A stretch of 64,000 nucleotides of DNA from Verrucomicrobiaceae bacterium (GTDB lineage Bacteria; Verrucomicrobiota; Verrucomicrobiia; Verrucomicrobiales; Verrucomicrobiaceae). The stretch spans positions 1 to 64,000 of the forward strand of contig JAIXSY010000025.1 of NCBI GenBank assembly GCA_027484445.1. The letters are read 5' to 3'. Below, piece by piece: positions 1-7,870 of the stretch (positions are counted from its first letter, which is position 1; every line of letters begins with the position of its first letter). The position numbers were made by a program, and so were the translations under genes. The notes under the pieces were generated by a model that worked only from the letters and a program-made list of their open reading frames with translations, was not told the origin of the DNA and searched no databases.

Positions 1-32
1 GAGGAATGACGAAGGCGGGCGAAATGGGCGGG

Positions 33-67
33 AGTCCTCTGGACTCAGAACAGCAGTCCAGAGGACT
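33..67. repeat. Perfect 13-bp inverted repeat (hairpin)
   Basis: AGTCCTCTGGACT (33-45) is followed after 9 nt by its exact reverse complement AGTCCAGAGGACT (55-67). The stem is too perfect to be chance. It resembles the dispersed hairpin repeats found between genes in many GC-rich genomes. There is no T-run after it, so it is not an obvious intrinsic terminator. Confidence 0.7.
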
Positions 68-345
68 GCACCACACTGGCCGTAGCCAAATCCTTTTGGC
101 TAACGGGTTTTCGGGAGTGAGCGAAGAATCGGCGGCGAAATCGAACTCTGCCTGCCATGATATCGATCCCACCTGCTTTTCCCTGCCTGGAGCTGCCCAC
201 GCTAGCGGGTGGGGATGGTTCGTTGTTCCTGGTGCTTCGTTCTTCGTTCCGGGGATGCAGGCGGCGTGCAGCGGAATGAATTCCGCGCTCCTTTGCCCCC
301 CCCGATCAAGCATTCACGCTCAGGCAAAGTAGGTGTCATCCTATT
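68..345. other. Non-coding stretch with a second small hairpin
   Basis: I see no convincing gene here. AGCCAAA (84-90) and TTTGGCT (95-101) form a 7-bp stem with a 4-nt loop. The overlapping short open frames have mutually shadowing, low-complexity translations and are not supported. The upstream edge of the HTH gene is poorly defined, so this stretch may hold its promoter or a decayed 5' end. Confidence 0.4.
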
Positions 346-807
346 TTGCCATTTTGCTACTTCACTCTCAAGGCCTCCCGGACTGCCTTGAGATTCAGGA
401 ATCTCGTCCATAAAGGCTTCATTTTGAAGCCTGAAACCCTTGGGCAGCACCTCTTGTCTCGAAGGCTCCTGTTAAAACTGACCCAAAAGGAGGTGGCCAC
501 TCGTTTGAGCACCTTGAGGGAACATTATGAGCGATGGGAACGGGACGAGGTCGAGCCGACTGCCTCGTTCTGGCCCCGCCTGATCGACTTCCTTGGCTAC
601 TATCCCTTCCACTCCCCAACTCCTGCGGATTGGGTGCTGATGGCCCGCCGCCTTCTTGGGTTAAGTCAGTTCGGTTTTGGAAGACGGGTGAAAGCTATCG
701 CGAAAGATGTCCGGGAATGGGAGCATGGTGTGAGTGAGCCTCCACCGGCTATGCTGGCAAAAATCCAGCAGATCGCCACGCCCCTTGTCGGAAAATCGCC
801 AATGTGA
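346..807 (+). CDS. Tandem divergent XRE-type helix-turn-helix protein
   Basis: The protein (up to 153 aa) carries two copies of a Cro/CI-like helix-turn-helix unit: residues about 32-86 (LGQHLLSRRLLLKLTQKEVA, ending IDFLGY) and about 94-145 (ADWVLMARRLLGLSQ, then VREWEHGVSEPP). Two degenerate HTH repeats joined by an 'FLGYYPF' linker are typical of a large family of presumed DNA-binding proteins in PVC and proteobacterial genomes. The start is uncertain. Position 346 is a TTG and the first 26 residues do not look like the family, so a second TTG at 424, just before the conserved KPETLG, is a better candidate. The 5' end could also be truncated. The stop lies just before the next gene, suggesting co-transcription. 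Targets are unknown. Confidence 0.65.
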   Translation: MPFCYFTLKASRTALRFRNLVHKGFILKPETLGQHLLSRRLLLKLTQKEVATRLSTLREHYERWERDEVEPTASFWPRLIDFLGYYPFHSPTPADWVLMARRLLGLSQFGFGRRVKAIAKDVREWEHGVSEPPPAMLAKIQQIATPLVGKSPM

Positions 808-820
808 TAGTGATCTGGTC

Positions 821-3631
821 GTGCCTGAAGCTCTCAACTCACCTATCACAGATAAAGCTCGCCTGACGGCCTTGATTGCTGGTCTGTGCGCTGGGATTTC
901 AGCCCCCTTTCTCGTGGGGTTCCTGCGGAGCCCATTCATCGGACTCAATTCGGCTCAGATACTTCTGATTGCCATTTTGACCCTGAGTTTCATATCTGGC
1001 TGTGGGGCAGCCTTGTTTAGTCGGAAGGAACTTCCTGGTCGGGAACATGCCATGGGAGTCAGCGCAAGAATAGGAATGCGAGCAGGCATCTGGGCGGTCT
1101 TGGTTGGCGGAAGTGTGTTGATCTTGATGGCGACATCTGCCTCGCATTCCGCCACCTCAGCGGCACTGGATAGATTCCACCGGGGGCAAATGTGGCTGAC
1201 ACTGGCAGTCAGCTTGGCCTCTGTGCTGCCAAGTGTGCTTTGCGGATTTCTGGGTGGCATCACGGGTGCCGGAGTTATCGCGAAAAAGCTGCCAATTCAA
1301 AAACCCGATCAGCCGTCCATACCGCTTCCCTGGTTGAAATGGCTCAATGGGAGCATCGCGGCAGCAGTAGTGATCGCCTTTGCCGCGCCACTCTCACGAG
1401 TAGGCCAACCGCTGGTTGTCGATCCACCGCCACCAGCTTCACCTGTTGTAGAAGCTCCACCTTCCCCACCCGTGCCACCGCCTTTCCGCTATGAGCCGCC
1501 TCAGGGGATCAAAACGGCAGGGTTGGGGGAAATTCAGCCTGACTTCTCCAAGATTATTCCAGATGTGCAAAGTTCTTGTCCCGTCGCCTTGTCTCCCGAT
1601 GGGGCGATGATCGCATTTGGCGATGCCTCAGGAGGGAGGGCAGCCGTTTGCGTTTTTGATCTGCATCGCTTTAGCAAGGTTGCATCCATCGTGGTGCCAG
1701 CCTTTCCGCACGGCCTTCTAGCCTGGGCACCTGATCGAAAATCTATCGCATGCACGCTTGGTGAGGGGGCGTCCCGACGCATCTGGATTTTGAAAATCGA
1801 GACTGGTGCGGCCATTGAGCTGCCTCGTCCGCCAGGCCGGGATGTTCCTGGCGGGGATCTGTTTTGGTGGCAGGAGCATGAACTCTCTTTCTTTCCAGAG
1901 GATGAGGCTCCGCTGTCTTTTAATCTTGAAAAGTTAGAACTGGGGGCATTCGAGGAATCCCCCGCATTCAAAAAGCTCGACGACGCCAGAAAAACGATGT
2001 GGATCGAAGGGCCAAGATCAAGCTGGCCAGAACAGACGGGCTGGAGACTTGGCCTCCGAACGACGCTCAAATCGGCGATTCCACCGGCGCGGCGGGAACC
2101 CGACTCTCCGTGGGAGCTTTCAGGCCAGACCATATGCGCCTATGAGCATCCAAAACTGCCCTTGGCATTTGGTTTCAAGTCACTGTCGGTGAATGAGGGG
2201 GACAAGATTCTTTGTTCGGCAGACGGCTCCAAGATCATCCGATTGCTGAACCGGCAGATCGAAGTGACTTTCATGAAGAAAGCAGCCTGTCCTGACTTCA
2301 TGTTTGAAGTCGAGATGCCCTTGCCGTTGGAAGAGATCGGGAACACCGGATGGCGAAACCAGATTGATTCCAAGGAGCTGTGCCTGCTGGTTTATGCACC
2401 TTTGAGAAATCCGCTGAACAATGTGATCGTCGGGCCTGATTACAATCAAGTGCGGGCGCTTGCCCGCCTGGTTGAGTGGAAAGGACGCAAGGCCGTATTC
2501 ATCGTGCAGACACACGATGAAAGTATCGAGGTGGAGGATGTCGCCTCCACATTGCATTATTGGGAGCCTGGAAAAATGTCGGAGTGGAAGCCAACCAGCA
2601 CTCGCAAATGGTGGGCTGCCATCAAGCCAAGCCCTGCTGCTTTGCCTGACAAGCTGCCAGAATTGGAATCCCCGCAGCTTTTGAGTTTAATCCAGGAGCC
2701 GAATTCTTTGCTGGTAATGAAGGCTGTGGAGAAGCCCAGCTCTCCATCTCCTAAAGTTGTTGAGGAGGCTCCTGTTGCCCCCACGCCCGCACCGCCACCT
2801 TCTCCTGTGATCTCTGAGCAGGATGTGAAGGCCTTTTTGAGCGAACATCACGCCAAGGCATCACGCGGAGATGTGGCCGGGATGATGGCCGATTATGATC
2901 GAATGGTGGATTTCCTCGACAAGGGCCGCATACCTGTTGCCAACATCGAGTTTGAGGAAAAAGAGCATCGGCAGAAATGGCAGAAAGGCAGCGAGCAAGT
3001 GGTCGGAGTGATTTTCGTGATTAACCAGTCAGGCGTCTGGAATGCCACCTACACGATCGAATTCTACAATGAGAATACGTCTGGCGATTGGCACAAAGGC
3101 CGGGCTGATCTCTCAATAAACATGAGGACTGAAGGCGGGAGGCTCTACATCACATCGCAACGAGCCAAGGTCTATAACGTGACCGATAGCCGAGCGTCCA
3201 CTCCCAAGACTTCGACCCCGGCGGCGGGAGCGGCAAAAGAGTCGAAGGGGGCCGCTATCTCGGTTCCAAGACCCTGTTTCGTCACGCTGACACGCGCTAA
3301 GGATGCCCCTCAAATTGAGTTCACCGATCAAATCAGCTTTGTGAAAGGCATCGTCTGGCACCGCACCTACAGGGAGTTGTCGTCCGATGGCAAAGTGCTC
3401 CGCACCTGCCGTGCAATCTATACTGGCAGTGGTGGCGTCTCGCCAGACCGAAACACAGCCCGCATTTATGTAACAACCCAGGAGTGGGATCAAGGTTTCG
3501 GAGACGGACTGCTCACGGGGGTTTGTCAACGAAGTGCTCAATCCATGGTCGGTAAGGTCTTCCAGTTTCAGTTTGTGACTGGAGGAATGGTCGAGTCACA
3601 ACTGGGCATGGTTTTTCAACTTCAGAAGTAG
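821..3631 (+). CDS. Large membrane protein with Pro-rich linkers, beta-propeller-like and NTF2-like regions
   Basis: About 936 aa from the GTG at 821. The frame also stays open to a GTG at 734, overlapping the HTH gene, but those extra residues look like out-of-frame noise, although a GGGAG lies 11 nt before 734. Four to five hydrophobic segments occupy the first 200 residues. A proline-rich linker follows, then a region with propeller-like repeats (SPDGAMIAFGD; WAPDRKSIACTLG) reminiscent of TolB/WD40 blades. A second Pro-rich linker follows, then a segment beginning VKAFLSEHHAKASRGDVAGM that resembles SnoaL/NTF2-like domains. No catalytic motif is recognised. It follows the HTH gene by 14 nt and may be controlled with it. 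The architecture suggests a membrane-anchored sensory or scaffold protein, but no function can be assigned. Confidence 0.75.
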   Translation: MPEALNSPITDKARLTALIAGLCAGISAPFLVGFLRSPFIGLNSAQILLIAILTLSFISGCGAALFSRKELPGREHAMGVSARIGMRAGIWAVLVGGSVLILMATSASHSATSAALDRFHRGQMWLTLAVSLASVLPSVLCGFLGGITGAGVIAKKLPIQKPDQPSIPLPWLKWLNGSIAAAVVIAFAAPLSRVGQPLVVDPPPPASPVVEAPPSPPVPPPFRYEPPQGIKTAGLGEIQPDFSKIIPDVQSSCPVALSPDGAMIAFGDASGGRAAVCVFDLHRFSKVASIVVPAFPHGLLAWAPDRKSIACTLGEGASRRIWILKIETGAAIELPRPPGRDVPGGDLFWWQEHELSFFPEDEAPLSFNLEKLELGAFEESPAFKKLDDARKTMWIEGPRSSWPEQTGWRLGLRTTLKSAIPPARREPDSPWELSGQTICAYEHPKLPLAFGFKSLSVNEGDKILCSADGSKIIRLLNRQIEVTFMKKAACPDFMFEVEMPLPLEEIGNTGWRNQIDSKELCLLVYAPLRNPLNNVIVGPDYNQVRALARLVEWKGRKAVFIVQTHDESIEVEDVASTLHYWEPGKMSEWKPTSTRKWWAAIKPSPAALPDKLPELESPQLLSLIQEPNSLLVMKAVEKPSSPSPKVVEEAPVAPTPAPPPSPVISEQDVKAFLSEHHAKASRGDVAGMMADYDRMVDFLDKGRIPVANIEFEEKEHRQKWQKGSEQVVGVIFVINQSGVWNATYTIEFYNENTSGDWHKGRADLSINMRTEGGRLYITSQRAKVYNVTDSRASTPKTSTPAAGAAKESKGAAISVPRPCFVTLTRAKDAPQIEFTDQISFVKGIVWHRTYRELSSDGKVLRTCRAIYTGSGGVSPDRNTARIYVTTQEWDQGFGDGLLTGVCQRSAQSMVGKVFQFQFVTGGMVESQLGMVFQLQK

Positions 3632-3720
3632 GCTTTGGTGGGGAATGCTTTCCCCTCGCGGCTACTGCGTGGGCCGCTACCCCTTCGAGCGGGTAGGTTT
3701 CCCCGCAACGCCCCTCGCTG

Positions 3721-3975
3721 TTAAACAAGCCCCAGCTCTCTCGATCTGCGATCCAGTTCGCTCTTCCAAATTTCGTGCCTCAGTTGGCAAAGCTGGCCCT
3801 GCCCCGCCCCCGCCTGCATCGCCAACTCAGGCACCAAGGCCAGCCACCATTCCCGCTCAGCCCGTCTGGCATCAGATTCGTTCCTCACCGTGAATGACAA
3901 ACCAGCCTCGCCCCCGTCCGCCCTGTGCCGCGTCACGGCAAAATGATCTGCCTCGATTCCTCCCCGCCTTCCCAC
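3721..3975 (-). CDS. Possible small protein of unknown function
   Basis: An 84-aa minus-strand frame starting at a GTG. Its translation (EWWLALVPELAMQ, then EIWKSELDRRSRELGLV) reads like an ordinary amphipathic soluble protein, more so than the overlapping plus-strand frame, which is Pro-rich. I recognise no family. It would be convergent with the upstream membrane-protein gene and divergent from the replicon operon. It may be a decayed gene fragment. Confidence 0.3.
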   Translation of the reverse strand: MGRRGGIEADHFAVTRHRADGGEAGLSFTVRNESDARRAEREWWLALVPELAMQAGAGQGQLCQLRHEIWKSELDRRSRELGLV

Positions 3976-4030
3976 GAGGATCGAGCCTGCTCATTCTGCC
4001 GCCACGCTGGAAACGGATGCGGAAAGGAAA

Positions 4031-4048
4031 ACTTCGGTCGCCCGAAGT
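4031..4048. promoter_or_regulatory. 18-bp near-palindrome, copy 1 (parS- or operator-like)
   Basis: ACTTCGGTCGCCCGAAGT differs from a perfect palindrome at one position per arm. Close relatives occur at 5438 and 8650, and nowhere else that I noticed, so all three lie within the rep-parAB block. This one sits about 70 bp upstream of the ribbon-helix-helix start. A ParB-binding centromere or a Rep/RHH operator are the natural candidates. Confidence 0.5.
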
Positions 4049-4065
4049 TTTACACCTGCCTTGAG

Positions 4066-4074
4066 TTATCCACA
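4066..4074 (+). promoter_or_regulatory. Consensus DnaA box
   Basis: TTATCCACA matches the canonical DnaA binding sequence at all nine positions. It lies about 250 bp upstream of the replication initiator and next to palindrome copy 1, so host DnaA may help open the origin here. A single 9-mer can occur by chance; the position is what makes it credible. Confidence 0.5.
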
Positions 4075-4092
4075 GCCCATCATGACAGCGTG

Positions 4093-4119
4093 TGTCACAT
4101 TCATGTTAAGATGGTGACA
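4093..4119. promoter_or_regulatory. Inverted repeat across the RHH start codon, possible operator
   Basis: TGTCAC (4093-4098) and GTGACA (4114-4119) form an inverted repeat whose right arm touches the ATG of the ribbon-helix-helix gene. Proteins of that fold commonly repress their own promoter by binding such repeats. This is inference from position only. Confidence 0.3.
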
Positions 4120-4316
4120 TGGAAAAAATAGTGCGCAAATCAGCGGGGGTGAAGTTTGAGAGCGATGTGTTGGATTTCATCGACCGCATGGCACGGGAGC
4201 AGCAGCGTAGCCGGAGCTTCATCATTAATGCCATCTTGAGATGGTATTCCAAGTGGCTCTTGGAGCAGCAGTCAAAGGTCGAGCCAGGGAAAGATCAGCC
4301 GGTGATCCGGCTGTAA
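4119..4316 (+). CDS. Ribbon-helix-helix (CopG/Arc-like) DNA-binding protein
   Basis: A 65-aa protein with the RHH pattern: a short N-terminal strand (KSAGVKFESDVLDFIDRMA), then helices with RSRSFIINAILRWYSKWLLEQQ. Such proteins act as dimers on DNA and in plasmids usually control copy number or partition genes (CopG, ParG-like). It lies 6 bp upstream of the replication initiator, so autorepression of the rep-par operon is the likely role. The ATG is preceded by little SD sequence but overlaps an inverted repeat that could be its operator. A toxin-antitoxin antitoxin is less likely because no toxin-like neighbour is present. Confidence 0.75.
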   Translation: MEKIVRKSAGVKFESDVLDFIDRMAREQQRSRSFIINAILRWYSKWLLEQQSKVEPGKDQPVIRL

Positions 4317-4322
4317 GCTGCC

Positions 4323-6053
4323 ATGCGGAACACGCTGGATCGAAAATTTCTGCACCTCATGTCAAGGGCTCAGGAGCCTGGAATTTCAGTGTTCCACGGC
4401 TTCAAAGCACCAACGTCGAATACCACCTACACTCCGAATCAGTTCTTCGATGTCGTCATTCCAAATTTCTCGCGGGGCGTGGTGCGTATCGTGGCCTATC
4501 TGGTTCGCAAGACTCTGGGGTGGTGCGATGCCAACGGCAATCCGCAGGAAGAGCAGATTGAGGTGACTTACTCCGAACTCGAAACGAAGGCTGGAGTGAG
4601 TCGTGACATGATCCGTGGTGCTCTGGACGATGCACTGGCCGGGCATCTCATCGAATGCGTGACCGAAGGTCGTGCGAAGCACGCGCATGATGCCGGACAG
4701 TCCGCCCGCTATCAGCTTTGCTGGTCATCGGCACCCTACACAACACGGCTTGTGGACTTTCGCGGTTTCTTCGAGGGCGAAGGCAACCGCACAGATATCC
4801 CGAACGAGTTCTTCGACGTGCTGATCCCCAACGAACCACTGTCCGTTATCAAAGTGGTCGGAGCGATCATCCGCCACAGCATCGGTTTTCAGGCCAAGCA
4901 TGGTCGCAGACGCCAGCAGGTTGCCCTGTCCTATCAGCAGATCGAAAACTATGCGCGTTTCGGAAGCCGTTCCGATCTCGCCAAGGCGCTCCGAATCGCG
5001 CTGGAGAAAAACTACATCGTCCGGCTGGAGAGCGGTGTTTTCAGCCACGAGGCCATGGAGCGTCGGCGGGCTGTGTATGCGATCCGCTGGTGCGATTTTC
5101 CGAACGGTCAGAAAAACGAACCAGCCGCGGAACGGTCAGAAATCCAGACCAGCATCAGTCAGATTTCCGAACCAGCGGATCGGTCGGAAAATCGAACCAA
5201 CATTAAAACGAAACCAGGAAATGAAACTAGAAACAGCCTTGCGGCAGACAGCGATCTTCTGAGGAAACAGCTCCTCAGCTTTGGCTTCACTGAGAGGACG
5301 GTCATCAACCTCATGCGCGAGCATAGCCGGGAGGACATCCAGCAGCAAATCGCGTGGCTGCCAGATCGGGCACCGACCAGAAGTCCGGCGGGACTCTTGC
5401 GTCGATCCATTGAGCAGCGATGGCCTGCTCCCATCAAACTTCGGGCGCCCGAAGTCGCCGGAACCTCGGGATGGGAGTTCGCCCGTTCATTTTACGCGGC
5501 CTATGGTGGCAATCGTGGCGAACCAGTGAATGAACCGTCATCACGGGAGGCCGAAGCCGCCGAGACTTTTGTCCAGCGATTGATCCGAGCCACGAAGGAG
5601 GAAGGGCGTGCGGCTGAGTGGGGCCGGGAGTTGGGCACCCTGGCCCGCGATCAGCGCAATCCCTTCCCATCACTCACGCTCGCCATCCGGCAGCTTGGAG
5701 ACGCCTTCCTCGTTCAGCGGGAGAAGCAACGTCTCCAAGTCCAGCTCGTCGGCATCACGCAGCGACGTGAAGGGCACGAGCAGAGGTTCCGTGAGGCATG
5801 GCTCCAATGGCTCGCCAATCGGGAAGCGGAGATGCGCACGAATCAGCCGGAGGAGCTGGCTCGCTTCATCACCCAGCGCGAGCGCGACCGGGCGGAGTTG
5901 GAAGCTGACCCGAAGCCGTGGTCGCGGCGAGTCCTGGAGCATTTCGACACTGACATCGCCCGCCTCGGTGCCTTCCGCCAGTTCTTCGGCCTCCCGGACT
6001 TCTGGCAGTGGGACACCGACATTAACAACCAGTCATTTCAAACCAAACCATGA
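4323..6053 (+). CDS. Plasmid-type replication initiator with duplicated winged-helix domain
   Basis: A 576-aa protein whose first 255 residues hold two similar winged-helix units. The first begins around 38 with TPNQFFDVVIPNFSRGVVRI, the second around 155 with IPNEFFDVLIPNEPLSVIKV; both continue into R-H/K-T/S-x-G-[FW]. This resembles phage replication protein O/RepA-type N-terminal domains, which bind origin DNA. A polar linker rich in repeated N-R-S-E-x-T (about 265-300) follows, then an alpha-helical C-terminal half of unknown fold, perhaps for helicase or primase recruitment. It sits between the RHH gene and parA, overlaps parA by 4 nt, and has a DnaA box upstream. A copy of the 18-bp palindrome lies inside its coding region. 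The replication role is inferred from motif and context. Confidence 0.75.
   Translation: MRNTLDRKFLHLMSRAQEPGISVFHGFKAPTSNTTYTPNQFFDVVIPNFSRGVVRIVAYLVRKTLGWCDANGNPQEEQIEVTYSELETKAGVSRDMIRGALDDALAGHLIECVTEGRAKHAHDAGQSARYQLCWSSAPYTTRLVDFRGFFEGEGNRTDIPNEFFDVLIPNEPLSVIKVVGAIIRHSIGFQAKHGRRRQQVALSYQQIENYARFGSRSDLAKALRIALEKNYIVRLESGVFSHEAMERRRAVYAIRWCDFPNGQKNEPAAERSEIQTSISQISEPADRSENRTNIKTKPGNETRNSLAADSDLLRKQLLSFGFTERTVINLMREHSREDIQQQIAWLPDRAPTRSPAGLLRRSIEQRWPAPIKLRAPEVAGTSGWEFARSFYAAYGGNRGEPVNEPSSREAEAAETFVQRLIRATKEEGRAAEWGRELGTLARDQRNPFPSLTLAIRQLGDAFLVQREKQRLQVQLVGITQRREGHEQRFREAWLQWLANREAEMRTNQPEELARFITQRERDRAELEADPKPWSRRVLEHFDTDIARLGAFRQFFGLPDFWQWDTDINNQSFQTKP
5438..5455. promoter_or_regulatory. 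18-bp perfect palindrome, copy 2
   Basis: ACTTCGGGCGCCCGAAGT is a perfect palindrome inside the rep coding sequence, where codon constraint would not be expected to produce it. It shares 17 of 18 bases with copy 1. parS sites often lie inside coding sequence near parAB, so this is the best parS candidate here. Confidence 0.5.
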
Positions 6054-6892
6054 ACATCATCACCGTCATCAATGCCAAGGGAGGTTGTGGCAAGAGCACC
6101 ATCGCCATGAACCTCGCCAGCGGCCTCGCTCGTCACGGGCATCGAGTCCTGCTCATGGATCTCGATCCCCAGGCACAAGTGACGCAATGGCTCGCCGCAG
6201 GGGATGGCCTCACGCCGGAGGGCACGCTGGTTTCCGCGCTCACGCGGCAGCAGTCCCTCAGTGAGGTCATCCAGCCCACAGGCTTTGAAAACCTTTTCTT
6301 TGTCGCCAGCGCCGACGGCCTTGAAGACCTCGGGCGTGAGATCAGCCAGACCGACGGTTATCCGTCGATGCTGACTCAATTGCTCGCCGAGGAACACATC
6401 GCCGACCGCTTTGACTTCATCGTCATCGACTCGCCAAACCAGATTTCGCCGATCATGGAAAACGCCATTTATCCGGCAGACGCCTTCATCGTGCCGTTTG
6501 AGAGCACGAAGGCGGTGAAGAGCTACGCCAGTATTTACAAGCTCCTCGTCAAACTGCGATCCAGCGCCGACTTTCGCATGCTGCACGTCCTGAGCAACCT
6601 CACACGCCTGCCAGGCTTGAGAAAGCGTGTGCTCACTTTGCTTGCGGATGACCAGATTTCATCTGCTCGCAGCGAGATTCGCTCCTGCGGATGGATGGCC
6701 CAGGTGGACGAGAATGGAGGAAGCATCTTCCACTACCGTCCTCTGTCAAAAGGAGCGCAGGATATGGCCGCCCTCGTCGAAGAGGTGCGTGAATTATTCA
6801 ATAACGGGCCGCAGGCCCACACGGAGACAGTAACACCTGAGGTGCCGACCAACACCTCTCCGGTGGATGCTACCTCCGTTGCAACAGCATGA
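6050..6892 (+). CDS. parA: ParA-family partition ATPase
   Basis: A 280-aa protein with the deviant Walker A motif KGGCGKST near residue 11 and the Walker A' DLDPQAQ near 40, both typical of ParA/MinD ATPases. Walker B appears as FIVIDSPNQISPIM. There is no N-terminal HTH domain, so it is a short (type Ib/Soj-like) ParA. It would form ATP-dependent dimers on nucleoid DNA and move the element with ParB. Its start overlaps the rep stop (ATGA) and its stop overlaps the parB start, so rep, parA and parB are translationally coupled. The last 35 residues are Thr/Pro/Val-rich and probably disordered. Confidence 0.92.
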   Translation: MNIITVINAKGGCGKSTIAMNLASGLARHGHRVLLMDLDPQAQVTQWLAAGDGLTPEGTLVSALTRQQSLSEVIQPTGFENLFFVASADGLEDLGREISQTDGYPSMLTQLLAEEHIADRFDFIVIDSPNQISPIMENAIYPADAFIVPFESTKAVKSYASIYKLLVKLRSSADFRMLHVLSNLTRLPGLRKRVLTLLADDQISSARSEIRSCGWMAQVDENGGSIFHYRPLSKGAQDMAALVEEVRELFNNGPQAHTETVTPEVPTNTSPVDATSVATA

Positions 6893-7740
6893 CCAAACTA
6901 CCCGAAGGCAAAAGCCGTCTCGATCTCGTGAAATCCGGCCTCACTGGCGGATTGCCAAAACGAGGCCGCTTCATTGTCAGCATCGACCGACTTCAAGAAG
7001 ACCCGGACAACGAACGCAAAATATTCAACAATATGGACGACATGATTGAGTCCGTGCGCCGACACGGCATCATTGAGCCGATCACCGTCACCCAGGATGG
7101 CGAACGCTACCGCATTCTCACCGGTCACCGCCGCTTTCGCGCCGCGAAGGCCGTCGGCCTCACTGAACTCGAAGTTCTCGTGCGTGAGCCGGATGACCAG
7201 ATCACCCGTCGATTCAAAAGTCTAATCTCCAATATCCAGCGTGAAAACATCGCTGCCGTTGAGCTTGCAGAAACGCTGCGTAGTCTTCTGGATACCGGTG
7301 CTGTCACCACCCAGCGCGAACTCGCCGCTCAGATAGGGAAGAGCGAGCAATGGATGAGTTCTATGCTTCGCCTTTTGGAATTGCCAGCCCGTTTACAGGA
7401 GGAGCTGCGCAACACACCGGGCATCGGTTACGAAATGGCACAACGTATCGCTCAGGTGGACGACTCCCGGCTTCAGGAAGAGCTGGTATCAGCCGCAGTG
7501 GCAGGGGAGAGCACTCGCAGCATTCGTGCTCGGATTGAGACCCACCGCACCCTGCATGGAGTAGGGAAGGGTAAGCGCGATGCTGGTTCACGCACCGGCA
7601 GCCTCATCCAACTCAACCATCGGGAGGGGAACTGCATCGCCACCTTACGGGCGAAGCGAGAGCCTGGGGCGAGGGAAGCGATGCTGGAGGCGTTGCGTCA
7701 GCTCACTCGACAGGTGAAAGAGGACGATTCGCTGCGCTGA
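6889..7740 (+). CDS. parB: ParB/RepB/Spo0J-family centromere-binding protein
   Basis: A 283-aa protein with the ParB N-terminal nuclease-fold domain: IVSIDRLQEDPDNERK near 30, then the box GHRRFRAAKAVG near 80, which in the family binds CTP. QRENIAAVELAETL near 120 corresponds to the ERENL-like motif, followed by the central HTH (TQRELAAQIGKSEQWMSSML). It overlaps parA by 4 nt. The family loads onto parS palindromes and is moved by ParA; the 18-bp palindromes at 4031, 5438 and 8650 are candidate targets. A strong promoter and terminator follow the stop. Confidence 0.92.
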   Translation: MTKLPEGKSRLDLVKSGLTGGLPKRGRFIVSIDRLQEDPDNERKIFNNMDDMIESVRRHGIIEPITVTQDGERYRILTGHRRFRAAKAVGLTELEVLVREPDDQITRRFKSLISNIQRENIAAVELAETLRSLLDTGAVTTQRELAAQIGKSEQWMSSMLRLLELPARLQEELRNTPGIGYEMAQRIAQVDDSRLQEELVSAAVAGESTRSIRARIETHRTLHGVGKGKRDAGSRTGSLIQLNHREGNCIATLRAKREPGAREAMLEALRQLTRQVKEDDSLR

Positions 7741-7760
7741 GAATGTCCACAAGGAGGGGA

Positions 7761-7789
7761 TTGACATTTCTCTGCGCTTCCCCCATAAT
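7761..7789 (+). promoter_or_regulatory. Strong sigma70-type promoter
   Basis: TTGACA (7761-7766), a 17-bp spacer and CATAAT (7784-7789) match the housekeeping consensus almost perfectly, the best such match I noticed in the window. Transcription would begin near 7796, only about 30 bp before the terminator stem. Confidence 0.75.
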
Positions 7790-7795
7790 CAAGTC

Positions 7796-7864
7796 AGCCT
7801 TCGAGGCACCGATTTATCTGCCCCCCGCCCGACACGCCGCAAGGCCTCGGGCGGGGTTATTTTT
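7796..7864 (+). ncRNA. Candidate small RNA or attenuated leader (about 68 nt)
   Basis: A near-consensus promoter is followed within about 30 nt by an intrinsic terminator and then, 7 nt later, by the NYN gene. I see no ATG-initiated leader peptide. CGAGGC (7802-7807) can pair with GCCTCG (7844-7849), which overlaps the terminator's 3' arm, so an alternative antiterminator fold is possible. Either a stable short RNA is made (plasmids often use such RNAs for copy control) or read-through into the NYN gene is regulated. No homology to a known RNA was recognised. Confidence 0.45.
7823..7864 (+). terminator. Intrinsic terminator before the NYN gene
   Basis: CCCCGCCCGA (7823-7832) pairs with TCGGGCGGGG (7847-7856) across a 14-nt loop, followed by TTATTTTT. 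It would end both the parAB transcript and the short transcript from the promoter at 7761. Confidence 0.8.
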
Positions 7865-7870
7865 GCCCTG

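Larger units (their letters stand above)
3632..4118. other. Intergenic region upstream of the replicon genes; candidate origin segment
   Basis: The first part folds into local hairpins, including GCGGC...GCCGC around 3658-3674 and CTACCC...GGGTAG near 3679-3698. The last 100 bp carry an 18-bp near-palindrome, a perfect DnaA box and an inverted repeat spanning the next start codon. A low-confidence minus-strand gene lies in the middle. Origin-like signals immediately before a rep gene make this the best origin candidate in the window. No clear iteron array is visible. Confidence 0.45.
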
